Shown: positions 1-7,030, counted from the first letter of the stretch. The stretch is 16,676 nt of DNA from CAZEJK01 sp964512045 (GCA_964512045.1 CAZEJK010000108.1:1-16676), one strand, 5' to 3'. Program-made: numbers and translations. Notes: a model not told the origin generated them from the sequence alone.

Positions 1-1563
1 CCTGTACGCCTCGGCGTACACACGGCTGTCTCGCGGAACCTGGAGCAAGAAACGCTCGGCGTAGATCCGCAAGACTGCCGGCTCGTACACCAGGGCCGAG
101 TTGAACATGACATCCGCCTGCTCCTGGAACGGGAAGATCCACCGACCCTCACCGCTGCGCACCTTCTCCCACAGCTCCAGGGTGCGCTCCGCCGAGAATC
201 CGCGGTACTTCCGATCCCGCACGATCCGACGGATCAACCGAGCGTCCGAGGTGAAGATCCTGTTGTGGTCGTCGATCGCCAGCTGTGACAGGGCGGAGAT
301 GTAGATCCGATAGACCTGCTCTCGCGGCACTGCAGCGGTCAGGCGATCGTTGAGGCCGTGGATCCCTTCGATCAAGAGCACCTGATGCCGCTCGAGACGC
401 AGCGGATCCCAACGGTCGTTGCGACGTCTCCCGGTCAGAAAGTCGTAGCGCGGGGTCCGCACCTCGCGCCCCGCCAGCAGCCCTGCGAGGCTCTCGTTGA
501 ACAGCTCCAGATCCAGCGCATCGATCGACTCGAAGTCCGGCTCGCCGTCCTCACCCTTCGGGGTGCGTTCCCGATCCACGTAGTAGTTGTCCAACGACAG
601 GGCGACGGGCTCGATCCCGTTGACCCGCAGCTGGATCCCGAGACGCTTGATGAAGGTGGTCTTGCCGGAGGACGAAGGACCCGCGATCGTCACCAGGCGC
701 ACCTGATCCAGGCGTGAGGTGATGGCATCGGCGATCTCAGCGATCTTCTTCTCTTGAAAGCCCTCCGCGATCCTCAGGATCGATGTCACCTTGCCGTTGG
801 TGGCCAGACGGTTGAGCTGGCCCACATGATGTGTGCCGAGGATCTCCTCCCAGTGTCGCGTCTCCAGACACGTGCGGAACAGCAGGTCCTTGGGGTGGAA
901 CTTGGGCAGATGATCCCGGTTCGAACGGCGCGGAAACCGAAGCAGCAGACCGTCACCGTACGGCACCACACCGAAGGTGGGCATGCAGCCGGTGTGGGGC
1001 GCGTACGGGCCATGAGCAATGTCCACGAACTCGCCGCACGTGATGGTGTGGACCGTGGAGCTGCGACGCGTACGGAGCAACGCGAGCTTGTCGTCCATGC
1101 CCCAGCGAGCAAAGTGGTCCTCAACCTCCTCCAACGTGACAGTCCTCCGGACGAACGGCCTGTGCTCCTCCACCAGTCGCCGCATCGCCTCTTCGAGCGC
1201 GACCGCCATCTCCTCGAGAGGAACCGTCGTCCCGCGAACCTGGAAGTGATAGCTGTTGCCCAGCGACTGGCCGATGATCAGCCGAGCTTCTGGGTACAGG
1301 CGCCATCGCGCCTCATACAGCATCAACGACACCGACCGTTTGTACACGTGCTCGGCCTCGCGGCTACCGTAGTGCACGAGCTCGAGGTGTACTCGACCTC
1401 TGAGCGGAAAGTCGAGCATCACCTGGCGGCGGTTGACCAGCGCCGCCAGCACCGTATCCGGAACCTCGCCGAGCAACGCCCGGAGCAGATCGTCCACTCG
1501 CGTGCCAGCCGGCACTCTGTGGACCTCGTCTCCGAACGTCACCTCGACATGTGCATCGTTCAT
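1..1563 (-). CDS. Nucleoside (uridine-type) kinase with N-terminal TGS/ThrRS-like domain, partial at 3' end
   Basis: My minus-strand translation stays open from ATG at 1563 to the left edge, giving 521 residues without a stop. Relatives are usually about 550 residues, so only a short C-terminal piece should be missing. Residues 1-60 resemble a TGS domain. The following region (including IGQSLGNSYHFQV) resembles the second additional domain of threonyl-tRNA synthetase. From about residue 285 comes a phosphoribulokinase/uridine-kinase fold, with P-loop GPSSSGKT at 295-302, then SLDNYYVDR and LLIEGIHGLND. Members of this family phosphorylate uridine or other nucleosides in the cytoplasm using a nucleoside triphosphate. 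The substrate here is not visible from sequence. A GAGGAGA-type ribosome-binding site lies upstream of the ATG. The gene follows the NYN gene after 25 bp, so the two are probably co-transcribed. Family assignment is strong; the exact nucleoside is uncertain. Confidence 0.9.
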   Translation of the reverse strand, partial: MNDAHVEVTFGDEVHRVPAGTRVDDLLRALLGEVPDTVLAALVNRRQVMLDFPLRGRVHLELVHYGSREAEHVYKRSVSLMLYEARWRLYPEARLIIGQSLGNSYHFQVRGTTVPLEEMAVALEEAMRRLVEEHRPFVRRTVTLEEVEDHFARWGMDDKLALLRTRRSSTVHTITCGEFVDIAHGPYAPHTGCMPTFGVVPYGDGLLLRFPRRSNRDHLPKFHPKDLLFRTCLETRHWEEILGTHHVGQLNRLATNGKVTSILRIAEGFQEKKIAEIADAITSRLDQVRLVTIAGPSSSGKTTFIKRLGIQLRVNGIEPVALSLDNYYVDRERTPKGEDGEPDFESIDALDLELFNESLAGLLAGREVRTPRYDFLTGRRRNDRWDPLRLERHQVLLIEGIHGLNDRLTAAVPREQVYRIYISALSQLAIDDHNRIFTSDARLIRRIVRDRKYRGFSAERTLELWEKVRSGEGRWIFPFQEQADVMFNSALVYEPAVLRIYAERFLLQVPRDSRVYAEAYR

Positions 1564-1588
1564 CGTCACCCCGTCTCCTCAGGTGATC

Positions 1589-2182
1589 TCAGCTGCGGAC
1601 GATCTCCGACATCAGTGGCTCCAGCTCGAGAGCGCCCCAAGCAGCCCGTGCGAGCTCGCCACCGACATCCCGCCACCCAACGTGGATGACCCGCACCCCG
1701 CGATCGACCAGGTGCTCCACCACCGGCACCAGCTCCGTATCCGACGTCACCACGATCGGCACGTCGCAGCCACCGCTGTCCACCATGTGCAGCATGTCGA
1801 GAATCATCCGCGAGGTCAAACCCTTCGCCGCTGTCGCAGAGTACGGCTCGCCGCAGCAGGGGCACTCCGACACCTCCTCGCCACAGGCAGCACACCGCTG
1901 CGATCGATGACGGCGCAGCATGCGTACGGTGCGAACACGGAAACCCGGTTGGCGGTCGAGGAAGGTCGACAGCCAGCTCGTGAGATTCTCGTTGGAGGGC
2001 TCCACGGAGGCGTAAATGTTGGTTCCACCGTACGCCAACGGCGCGATCCGCACGCTCTCCTCAATCGCCGACAGGACCCTGCCGGGTAGCGCGAGCCAGT
2101 CGCAGCGGGCCTCGTTCGCCCGCTCGTTCCAGTTGAGCTGGAAGTTCCAGTAGTCAATGAATAGCCTCGCAACCTGCACCAT
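1589..2182 (-). CDS. NYN-domain (LabA/DUF88-like) predicted ribonuclease with internal zinc-ribbon-like cysteine cluster
   Basis: The protein is 197 residues from ATG 2182. It opens with VARLFIDYWNF, the first strand and acidic residue (D10) of a PIN-like NYN domain. Further acidic positions are D129 in MILDML, after the AKGL segment, and D148/E150 in VVTSDTEL. Between the two halves sits a cysteine cluster, C97-x2-C100-x6-C107-x-C109-C110, that could hold a zinc ion. NYN proteins are predicted or shown metal-dependent RNases, so I infer RNA cleavage or binding in the cytoplasm. I chose ATG 2182 over the in-frame ATG at 2206 because GGAGGGG lies just upstream and the fold starts at once. The 2206 start would add MPRNLGGV and has no visible ribosome-binding site. 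The start lies in the loop of a perfect hairpin (2164-2204). The nucleoside kinase gene follows after 25 bp. Confidence 0.85.
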   Translation of the reverse strand: MVQVARLFIDYWNFQLNWNERANEARCDWLALPGRVLSAIEESVRIAPLAYGGTNIYASVEPSNENLTSWLSTFLDRQPGFRVRTVRMLRRHRSQRCAACGEEVSECPCCGEPYSATAAKGLTSRMILDMLHMVDSGGCDVPIVVTSDTELVPVVEHLVDRGVRVIHVGWRDVGGELARAAWGALELEPLMSEIVRS

Positions 2183-2204
2183 CACCCCTCCCAGGTTGCG
2201 AGGC
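2164..2204 (-). promoter_or_regulatory. Perfect 13-bp hairpin with the ribosome-binding site and start codon in its loop
   Basis: The arms GCCTCGCAACCTG (plus 2164-2176) and CAGGTTGCGAGGC (2192-2204) are exact reverse complements. In the minus-strand mRNA the 15-nt loop (2177-2191) reads GGAGGGGTGATGGTG, which holds the whole ribosome-binding site and the ATG of the NYN gene. The downstream arm covers codons for residues 3-7. Such a structure could present the start site in an exposed loop or be a binding site for a translational regulator, possibly the NYN protein itself. At the DNA level it could instead be an operator. The pairing is seen directly; the role is inference. Confidence 0.75.
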
Positions 2205-2233
2205 ATGAAGAACGGACTTCAGGACGCGCCTGA

Positions 2234-2253
2234 CCGGAGACCTCGCCCTCCGG
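2234..2253 (-). repeat. Inverted repeat in the NYN mRNA leader
   Basis: CCGGAG (2234-2239) and CTCCGG (2248-2253) form a perfect 6-bp stem around an 8-nt loop. The minus-strand loop is GGCGAGGT, which is purine-rich and itself resembles a ribosome-binding site. It lies about 30 nt upstream of the start-site hairpin, so the NYN transcript probably has a two-hairpin leader. Six base pairs can arise by chance in GC-rich DNA. Confidence 0.4.
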
Positions 2254-2336
2254 AGCCCAGGCCATTCCCATCGCTCGCGAGGAGGCGTAGCAGCATACCA
2301 TCACATCCATCGACGCGCTCCATCCACCGCCTGATC

Positions 2337-2370
2337 ATCGTCCGACGGCCAGCCTTTCGGATCGGACGAT
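2337..2370. repeat. 9-bp inverted repeat in the divergent promoter region
   Basis: ATCGTCCGA (2337-2345) and TCGGACGAT (2362-2370) are exact reverse complements separated by 16 bp. GATCAT occurs at both outer edges but is not part of the perfect pairing. The arm length, the spacing of roughly two helical turns and the position between divergent genes suit a dimeric regulator's operator. A hairpin is also possible. Confidence 0.4.
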
Positions 2371-2495
2371 CATAGCGGTGGTCCACGACACCGGCAACTG
2401 ATCTGCGCCGCCCTGGCCGACGAGTCTTCTTGCATGCCGAGACCGCGATCGGCAATACTCCGGCCTGACCGATGGGACGTGCCACCGGAGATGGA

Positions 2496-3032
2496 ATGAT
2501 GCAGGTATGGCGCACAGCTCGCCGCAGGCTTCGCCGTCGCTGGCGGCGGTTGTGGCGACGACTCCGCTCGCGTGCGGGTCTGACCCAGTCGCCACCGGCG
2601 CTTGCGCCGCTGTCCAGGGCACAACGTCGCCGCAACCGGCAGCAGAATCGGTCCGGATTCGCCTGGGCTCTGAGGATCCGGTCCGAACGGCACACGGTCG
2701 CCACGCTGTCCACAAACGATCCAACCTCCGCCCTCGAGCTCCTGGCGGAGGCACTGCACGGGCAGAACGATATCCGGCCCGGGTGGTCGATCTCCCTCGA
2801 GCACCTGCCCTCCGGAAGATCGTTGCCACTGGAACGCGCGCAGGTGGCGTCGTGGCGGCTCCCGCTGACGATCGAGCAGATTGCACCGTTCCTGGCACAG
2901 CTCGACGACGACCTCGCCGCAAACCTCGACGGCTACGCGAGCTCGTCGAGCACCATCCAGACGGTGGGGCCCCAGCGCACGTTCGTCGATATCGAGCAGG
3001 CCATTCACCAGGCGCTGGTATCACACAGCTGA
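2496..3032 (+). CDS. Unknown protein with extremely arginine-rich N-terminus
   Basis: I do not recognise this family. The reading frame has the high G/C third positions of its neighbours, and its C-terminal half looks like a folded domain. ATG codons at 2496 and 2499 both follow GGAG (2487-2490), by 5 and 8 nt. An upstream ATG at 2472 lacks a ribosome-binding site. The product is about 178 residues. The first 25 are mostly arginine with periodic Trp/Leu (RRRWRRLWRRLRSR), as in an amphipathic basic helix. A Pro/Arg/Gln linker follows, then an acidic, leucine-rich domain (SALELLAEALHG, FLAQLDDDLAANLDGY) ending VDIEQAIHQALVSHS. There is no signal peptide or obvious membrane segment. A nucleic-acid- or membrane-surface-binding tail is an inference from composition. 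It lies 90 bp upstream of the molybdenum hydroxylase genes and may share their transcript. Confidence 0.7.
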   Translation: MMQVWRTARRRLRRRWRRLWRRLRSRAGLTQSPPALAPLSRAQRRRNRQQNRSGFAWALRIRSERHTVATLSTNDPTSALELLAEALHGQNDIRPGWSISLEHLPSGRSLPLERAQVASWRLPLTIEQIAPFLAQLDDDLAANLDGYASSSSTIQTVGPQRTFVDIEQAIHQALVSHS

Positions 3033-3122
3033 AGCGACCGAGCGCGAGCGGGCTCACGACCCCAACAGTGGCGGTGATCGCAGGACCTGGCTACACTCGA
3101 CCTCCGGAGAGGGGGTGGTGTG

Positions 3123-3980
3123 ATGCTCAGCAACATTCGCACCGTGGTACGCCCACGCTCGGTCACAGAGGCCGTCGAGCGACTCCAGGAGTCGGCAGGA
3201 CGGCTCGTCCCGATGGCGGGCGGCACCGCCACAAGCCTGTTCAAACGACACCAGATCGAGGGGATCGTGGACCTCTGGTCAGTACCACTGCGAAGGATCG
3301 AGGTGAGCTCCTCCGCACTCCGCCTCGGCGCCACCAGCACCATGGGCGACTTGGAGCGCTCCCCCCACGTGCAGCAGTGGGCTGGCGGGGCGCTGTGGGA
3401 GGCCGCGTGCGCTGTCGCTTCCACACCCCTGCGCAATCTGATCACGGTCGGTGGAAACCTCGTCGGGCTGTATCCATGGTCGGACCTTCCGGTGGCACTC
3501 ATCGTGCTCGGCGCAACTGCGACGGTTGCGGGGCCCGATACGGAGTACACCGTCGAGGAGATGGTCGCCGGACCGCCTGCCCACGTTCTCCCGCCGGGAG
3601 CACTGCTCACCGGGGTGACGGTGCCGACACCCGCTGCGCGATGCGGATCCGCCTACGAGACATTCGCCGAGTCCAAGTTCGCATACGCCTGGGTCAACGC
3701 CGCCGCAGCTATCGAGCTGGACAACGGCGTCTGCCGGCGCTGCCAAGTTGCCATCGGAGCGGTGGAGCCTCGCGCCCGCCGGCTCGGCGAGATCGAAACG
3801 TTCGTACGCGGCTCCGAGTGCAGTCCGGAGCTGCTGTCGGAGGTCGCCGCTGCGGCAGCTGCGGCCGTTGATCCGATCGCCGATGCCCGTGCCAGCGCAG
3901 ACTACCGGCGGAACCTGACAGGGGTGCTCTGCCGTCGGGCCGTCGAGCGTGCCTTTGTCCGCGCCCGGGATACGGAGTGA
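3123..3980 (+). CDS. FAD-binding subunit of a xanthine-dehydrogenase-family molybdenum hydroxylase (CoxM/XdhB type)
   Basis: The product is 285 residues, normal for this subunit. It carries the PP-loop FAD site AGGT (32-35) near the N-terminus and the second FAD motif TVGGNL (108-113) followed by SDLP (120-123). The segment after AGGT reads ATSLF rather than the common DLL, and the second motif is followed by GLYPW instead of the usual A/N-P-A, so it is a divergent branch. The subunit passes electrons from the iron-sulfur centres to FAD and then to NAD+ or another acceptor. I chose ATG 3123 over the adjoining GTG 3120; an AGGGGG stretch at 3110-3115 provides the ribosome-binding site. It is the first gene of a FAD, Fe-S, Mo operon and is followed after 3 bp by the Fe-S gene. 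Confidence 0.93.
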   Translation: MLSNIRTVVRPRSVTEAVERLQESAGRLVPMAGGTATSLFKRHQIEGIVDLWSVPLRRIEVSSSALRLGATSTMGDLERSPHVQQWAGGALWEAACAVASTPLRNLITVGGNLVGLYPWSDLPVALIVLGATATVAGPDTEYTVEEMVAGPPAHVLPPGALLTGVTVPTPAARCGSAYETFAESKFAYAWVNAAAAIELDNGVCRRCQVAIGAVEPRARRLGEIETFVRGSECSPELLSEVAAAAAAAVDPIADARASADYRRNLTGVLCRRAVERAFVRARDTE

Positions 3981-3983
3981 ACC

Positions 3984-4481
3984 ATGGATATTGACTGGAC
4001 GCTGAACGGCGAACCCCGCCACGACGTTGCTCTTCCCGGCGAGAGCCTCCTGACGATGCTGCGTCGTCTCGGCTTCTACGGCACCAAGAACGGCTGTGGC
4101 TCCGGAGACTGCGGCAGTTGTACGGTGCTGCTCGATAGCCGTCCGGTACCGTCGTGCCTCCTCCTTGCCGCACGGGCCGACGGCCACGAGGTCACCACCA
4201 TCGAAGGGCTCGGCAGCGTGGGTCGACCGCACCCCCTGCAGCAGGCGTTCGCCGAGACCGGAGCAGTCCAGTGTGGCTACTGCATCCCCGGCTCGATCCT
4301 GTCGGCGGCAGCGTTGCTCGGCGACACGCCAGCACCCAGCGAAGCCGAGATCCGGCGGGCCCTCGATGGCAACCTGTGCCGCTGCACCGGTTATGTGAAG
4401 AAGATCGAGGCGGTCGAGCGCGCCGCCGCGGCAATCCGGCACGCAGAAGACGGCAGCTCGGAGGTCCAGCATGAGTCGTGA
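3984..4481 (+). CDS. 2Fe-2S subunit of the molybdenum hydroxylase (CoxS/XdhC type)
   Basis: The 165-residue product has both clusters of the family. The plant-ferredoxin-type 2Fe-2S site has C38, C43, C46 and C58 (GCGSGDCGSCTVLL). The C-terminal helical 2Fe-2S domain has C97 and C100 (QCGYCIPG) plus C132 and C134 (NLCRCTGY). All eight ligands are present, so it should be functional. It relays electrons between the molybdopterin site and FAD in the cytoplasmic heterotrimer. A GGAG sits 7 nt before the ATG, inside the end of the previous gene. The 3' end overlaps the large-subunit gene by 11 bp, which implies coupled translation. Confidence 0.96.
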   Translation: MDIDWTLNGEPRHDVALPGESLLTMLRRLGFYGTKNGCGSGDCGSCTVLLDSRPVPSCLLLAARADGHEVTTIEGLGSVGRPHPLQQAFAETGAVQCGYCIPGSILSAAALLGDTPAPSEAEIRRALDGNLCRCTGYVKKIEAVERAAAAIRHAEDGSSEVQHES

Positions 4482-6795
4482 TCCGCGCCGTCTGACAGTA
4501 GTCGGCCAGTCCGTGCAGAAGGTCGACGCCCTCGCATTGGCGTGCGGCCACGCCCGCTACACCGACGACTTCTCGCTCCCCGGCATTCTCCATGCGACCG
4601 TGCTGCGCAGCCCCCATCCGTTCGCGCGCATCATCGCCATCGACACCTCGGCAGCCGAGGCGATGGATGGCGTCGAGTGCGTGCTCACCCACGTGAACAC
4701 ACCACGGGTCATGCGGACGACTGCGGGCCAGGGGTTTCCGGAGCCGTCACCGTATGACACCACGACGTTGGATTCGATGGTGCGATTCGTGGGCGACAGG
4801 GTGGCGGCGGTCGCCGCACGTACCGAGGAGATCGCCCGGGCGGCTCTGGACCGGATCGAGGTCCGCTACGAGGTGCTCGAGCCGGTGTTCGATCCCGAGG
4901 CGGCGCTCCAGCCGGGCGCACCGATCATCCATCCCGAGCCGGACGCCCGGCCGGCGATCCCGGTGGAGTACGCACCGGAGCGAAACCTCGCAGCCCACGT
5001 CGAGGTGGTTGTGGGCGACGTGGAGGCAGGCCTCGCCGCGGCGGACACGGTGTTCGATGAGCGGTTCGAGGTCCATTACGGCTCCCATGCCATGCTCGAG
5101 CCGCCGATTACCATCTGCTACCTGGACGATGTCGGTCGGTTGGTGGTCCGCACCTCGACGCAGGTGCCGTTCCACGCCCGGCGGATCGTCGCGCAGGCGC
5201 TGCAGATCCCGGTGCGCTCGGTACGCGTCATCAAGCCACGGATCGGCGGCGGCTTCGGCGGCAAGCAGGAGATCCTGACAGAGGATCTGTGCGCCATGCT
5301 CACCTGGCGGACCGGCAAACCGGTGCGGATGGCGATGACCCGCGAGGAGGTGTTCATCGCCGCTAGAACACGCCATCCCATGATCCTGCGACTCCGTGCG
5401 GGGCTCACGGACGGTGGCGACATCACCGCCATCGACCTGACGACTGTCATGAACAGCGGAGCCTACGGAAGTCACGCCCTGACGGTGGCGTGCAACACGG
5501 GCAGCAAGACGCTGCCGCTGCTCAACAAAGTTCCGAACCTCCACTTCGAGGCCTCCACTGCCTACACCAACCTGCCAGTCGGAGGGGCATACAGAGGCTA
5601 TGGAGCCACGCAGGGGTTCTTCGCCCTCGGCGTCGTCGTCGACGAGATGGCCTGCAAGCTCGGCATCGACCCGGTGGAGCTGTACCGCCGCCACCACATC
5701 CGCGCCGGCGAGTCATCGCCGATCTTCGAAGCTCTCGGCGAAGGGACCGCCGGTGTTGCGATGACCATCGACTCGTGCGGGCTCGGTGACTGCTTGACCC
5801 TGGGTGCGGAGCGGATCGGCTGGGAGCGCCGCGGGCGGCGAGAGCGCGACGGGGACAGGGTCCGCGGCCTCGGCATGGTGGCGCTCATGCAAGGCTCGTC
5901 GATCCCGGGCGTCGACATGGGCGCCGCTTCGATCAAGCTCAACGACGACGGCTCGTTCAACCTCCTGGTGGGCGCCACCGACCTCGGAACCGGCAGCGAC
6001 ACCGTGCTCGCGCAGTGCGCGGCCGAGGTCCTCGGGGTCGCCACCGAGGAGGTGATCGTCACCTCGTCGGATACCGACGTGACGCCTTTCGACGTCGGCG
6101 CCTACGCATCGTCGACCACCTACCTCTCCGGCAACGCGGTCCGTGCCGCAGCCCACGATGCTCGCCGACAGATCCTCGCTGTCGCGACTGCAATGAGCGC
6201 GGTCGCCGCCGAGCAGCTCGAGATCGTGGAAGGAACGGTGGTCGATCGCACCGGCCGGACGGTCGCGACACTCGCCGACATCGGCGTCCGCACGCTGTAC
6301 CAGCACGACCAGCACCAGATCATCGGCACCGCCTCGCAGCTGTCCCAACGGTCGCCGCCACCGTTCGCGGCGCACTTCGCCGAGGTGGAGGTGGACACTG
6401 CCACCGGACTCGTCCGGGTCGTCCGCTACGTCGCCGCGGTGGACTGCGGCACCGCCATCAACCCGCGCCTGGCCGAGGGGCAGACCGAGGGCGCCGTGGT
6501 GAACGGCATCGGGTACGCTCTGAGTGAGCGCTACCTGATCGACCGCGGGCGTGTCCTCAACCCCAGCTTCGGGGGCTACAAGATCCCGTGCGCCACCGAC
6601 TTCGGCTCGGTCGAGACGATCCTGGTCTCTACCTGGGAGCCGTCCGGTCCGTTCGGCGCCAAGAGCGTATCGGAGATCTCCATCAACGGCCCGCTGCCAG
6701 CGATCTCGAACGCGATCTACGACGCCGTCGGCGTTCGGCTGCGCACCTCGCCGTTCACACCAGAGCGGGTGTTGGAGGCGTTGCGCACACCGTAG
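4471..6795 (+). CDS. Molybdopterin-binding catalytic subunit, xanthine dehydrogenase family
   Basis: The 774-residue protein has the full length of the large subunit. Motifs in order are GGGFGGKQE (259-267), GGAYRGYG (371-378) and the C-terminal GAKSVSE, whose E735 aligns with the catalytic glutamate of molybdenum hydroxylases. R375 sits where xanthine oxidases have the substrate-binding arginine of the FRGFG motif. The AYxCSFR loop of form I CO dehydrogenase is absent, so this is not CoxL. At the position of the purine-binding glutamate of mammalian xanthine oxidase (GGKE) there is Gln266, so the substrate could be a purine, another N-heterocycle or an aldehyde. The start is fixed by GGAGG 6 nt upstream. 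The gene overlaps the Fe-S gene by 11 bp. No XdhC-like maturation factor or cofactor biosynthesis gene lies in the window. A two-stem RNA element follows the TAG stop. Confidence 0.94.
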   Translation: MSRDPRRLTVVGQSVQKVDALALACGHARYTDDFSLPGILHATVLRSPHPFARIIAIDTSAAEAMDGVECVLTHVNTPRVMRTTAGQGFPEPSPYDTTTLDSMVRFVGDRVAAVAARTEEIARAALDRIEVRYEVLEPVFDPEAALQPGAPIIHPEPDARPAIPVEYAPERNLAAHVEVVVGDVEAGLAAADTVFDERFEVHYGSHAMLEPPITICYLDDVGRLVVRTSTQVPFHARRIVAQALQIPVRSVRVIKPRIGGGFGGKQEILTEDLCAMLTWRTGKPVRMAMTREEVFIAARTRHPMILRLRAGLTDGGDITAIDLTTVMNSGAYGSHALTVACNTGSKTLPLLNKVPNLHFEASTAYTNLPVGGAYRGYGATQGFFALGVVVDEMACKLGIDPVELYRRHHIRAGESSPIFEALGEGTAGVAMTIDSCGLGDCLTLGAERIGWERRGRRERDGDRVRGLGMVALMQGSSIPGVDMGAASIKLNDDGSFNLLVGATDLGTGSDTVLAQCAAEVLGVATEEVIVTSSDTDVTPFDVGAYASSTTYLSGNAVRAAAHDARRQILAVATAMSAVAAEQLEIVEGTVVDRTGRTVATLADIGVRTLYQHDQHQIIGTASQLSQRSPPPFAAHFAEVEVDTATGLVRVVRYVAAVDCGTAINPRLAEGQTEGAVVNGIGYALSERYLIDRGRVLNPSFGGYKIPCATDFGSVETILVSTWEPSGPFGAKSVSEISINGPLPAISNAIYDAVGVRLRTSPFTPERVLEALRTP

Positions 6796-6832
6796 CGGCT
6801 TGAGCAGCCCGCATCTTCGAATGCTCGAGGCA
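6792..6832 (+). terminator. Two-stem post-stop element, copy 1
   Basis: The element starts at the TAG stop of the molybdopterin subunit. Stem 1 is GGCT (6797-6800) with AGCC (6806-6809). Stem 2 is CTTCGA (6815-6820) with TCGAGG (6825-6830), loop ATGC, including one U-G wobble. There is no U-tract, so it is not a classical intrinsic terminator. A very similar element follows the sensor-phosphatase gene (16590-16629). The role, 3'-end formation, RNA stabilisation or a small dispersed repeat, is inference. Confidence 0.5.
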
Positions 6833-7030
6833 TGCGCCGGGGACCGGATGACCGGGATTCGGCTGTCGGGGCCTGGTCCGGGGCGGGTCCGGGCTGCGGC
6901 GTCGTCGCTCCTGCGAGTCAGACTGGGTAGAAGGAGCTCAACGCCAACGTCGAATCACTGACAGCTGGGCGGCCGTGGGACCAGCGCCGCCGGAGCATCA
7001 CTTTGGTTACGGCCCGCAGCCGCGTCGGCA
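6831..7030. other. Convergent intergenic region
   Basis: This spacer separates the 3' ends of the hydroxylase operon and the NAD(P)HX repair gene. It is very GC-rich with repeated CCGGG/GTCCGGG words around 6840-6895. It includes one 6-bp inverted repeat, GGCGGC (6968-6973) with GCCGCC (6986-6991), which could form in transcripts from either side. I found no tRNA, small gene or U-tract terminator in it. Confidence 0.5.

Larger units (their letters stand above)
2183..2495. other. Divergent intergenic region between the NYN gene and the arginine-rich protein gene
   Basis: This 313-bp stretch separates two divergently transcribed genes. It holds the upstream arm of the start-site hairpin, a 6-bp-arm inverted repeat at 2234-2253 and a 9-bp-arm inverted repeat at 2337-2370. 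It must contain both promoters. The best plus-strand candidate, TTGCAT (2430-2435) and AATACT (2454-2459) with an 18-nt spacer, is poor, and I could not place a convincing minus-strand promoter. Open frames crossing it look like shadows. Confidence 0.6.

Noticed and set aside
754..1689. A 311-residue plus-strand open frame
   Set aside because: It is antisense to the nucleoside kinase, which has a P-loop and continuous family similarity.
3092..3097. TACACT as a -10 element for the hydroxylase operon
   Set aside because: No acceptable -35 hexamer lies at the right distance and the GC-rich context makes chance matches likely.
2507..3871. A 454-residue plus-strand open frame
   Set aside because: It covers the arginine-rich protein and the FAD subunit in another frame, is rich in Arg/Gly/Pro, and has no domain signature.
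3279..4472. A 397-residue minus-strand open frame
   Set aside because: It overlaps the FAD and Fe-S subunit genes, which have full sets of motifs on the plus strand.
4471..6795. Aerobic CO dehydrogenase large subunit
   Set aside because: The FAD, Fe-S and Mo gene order fits, but the AYxCSFR active-site loop is missing and AYRGYG is present, as in xanthine dehydrogenase relatives.
6792..6832. Classical Rho-independent terminator
   Set aside because: Stems are short and no U-run follows; it is reported as an unclassified two-stem element.
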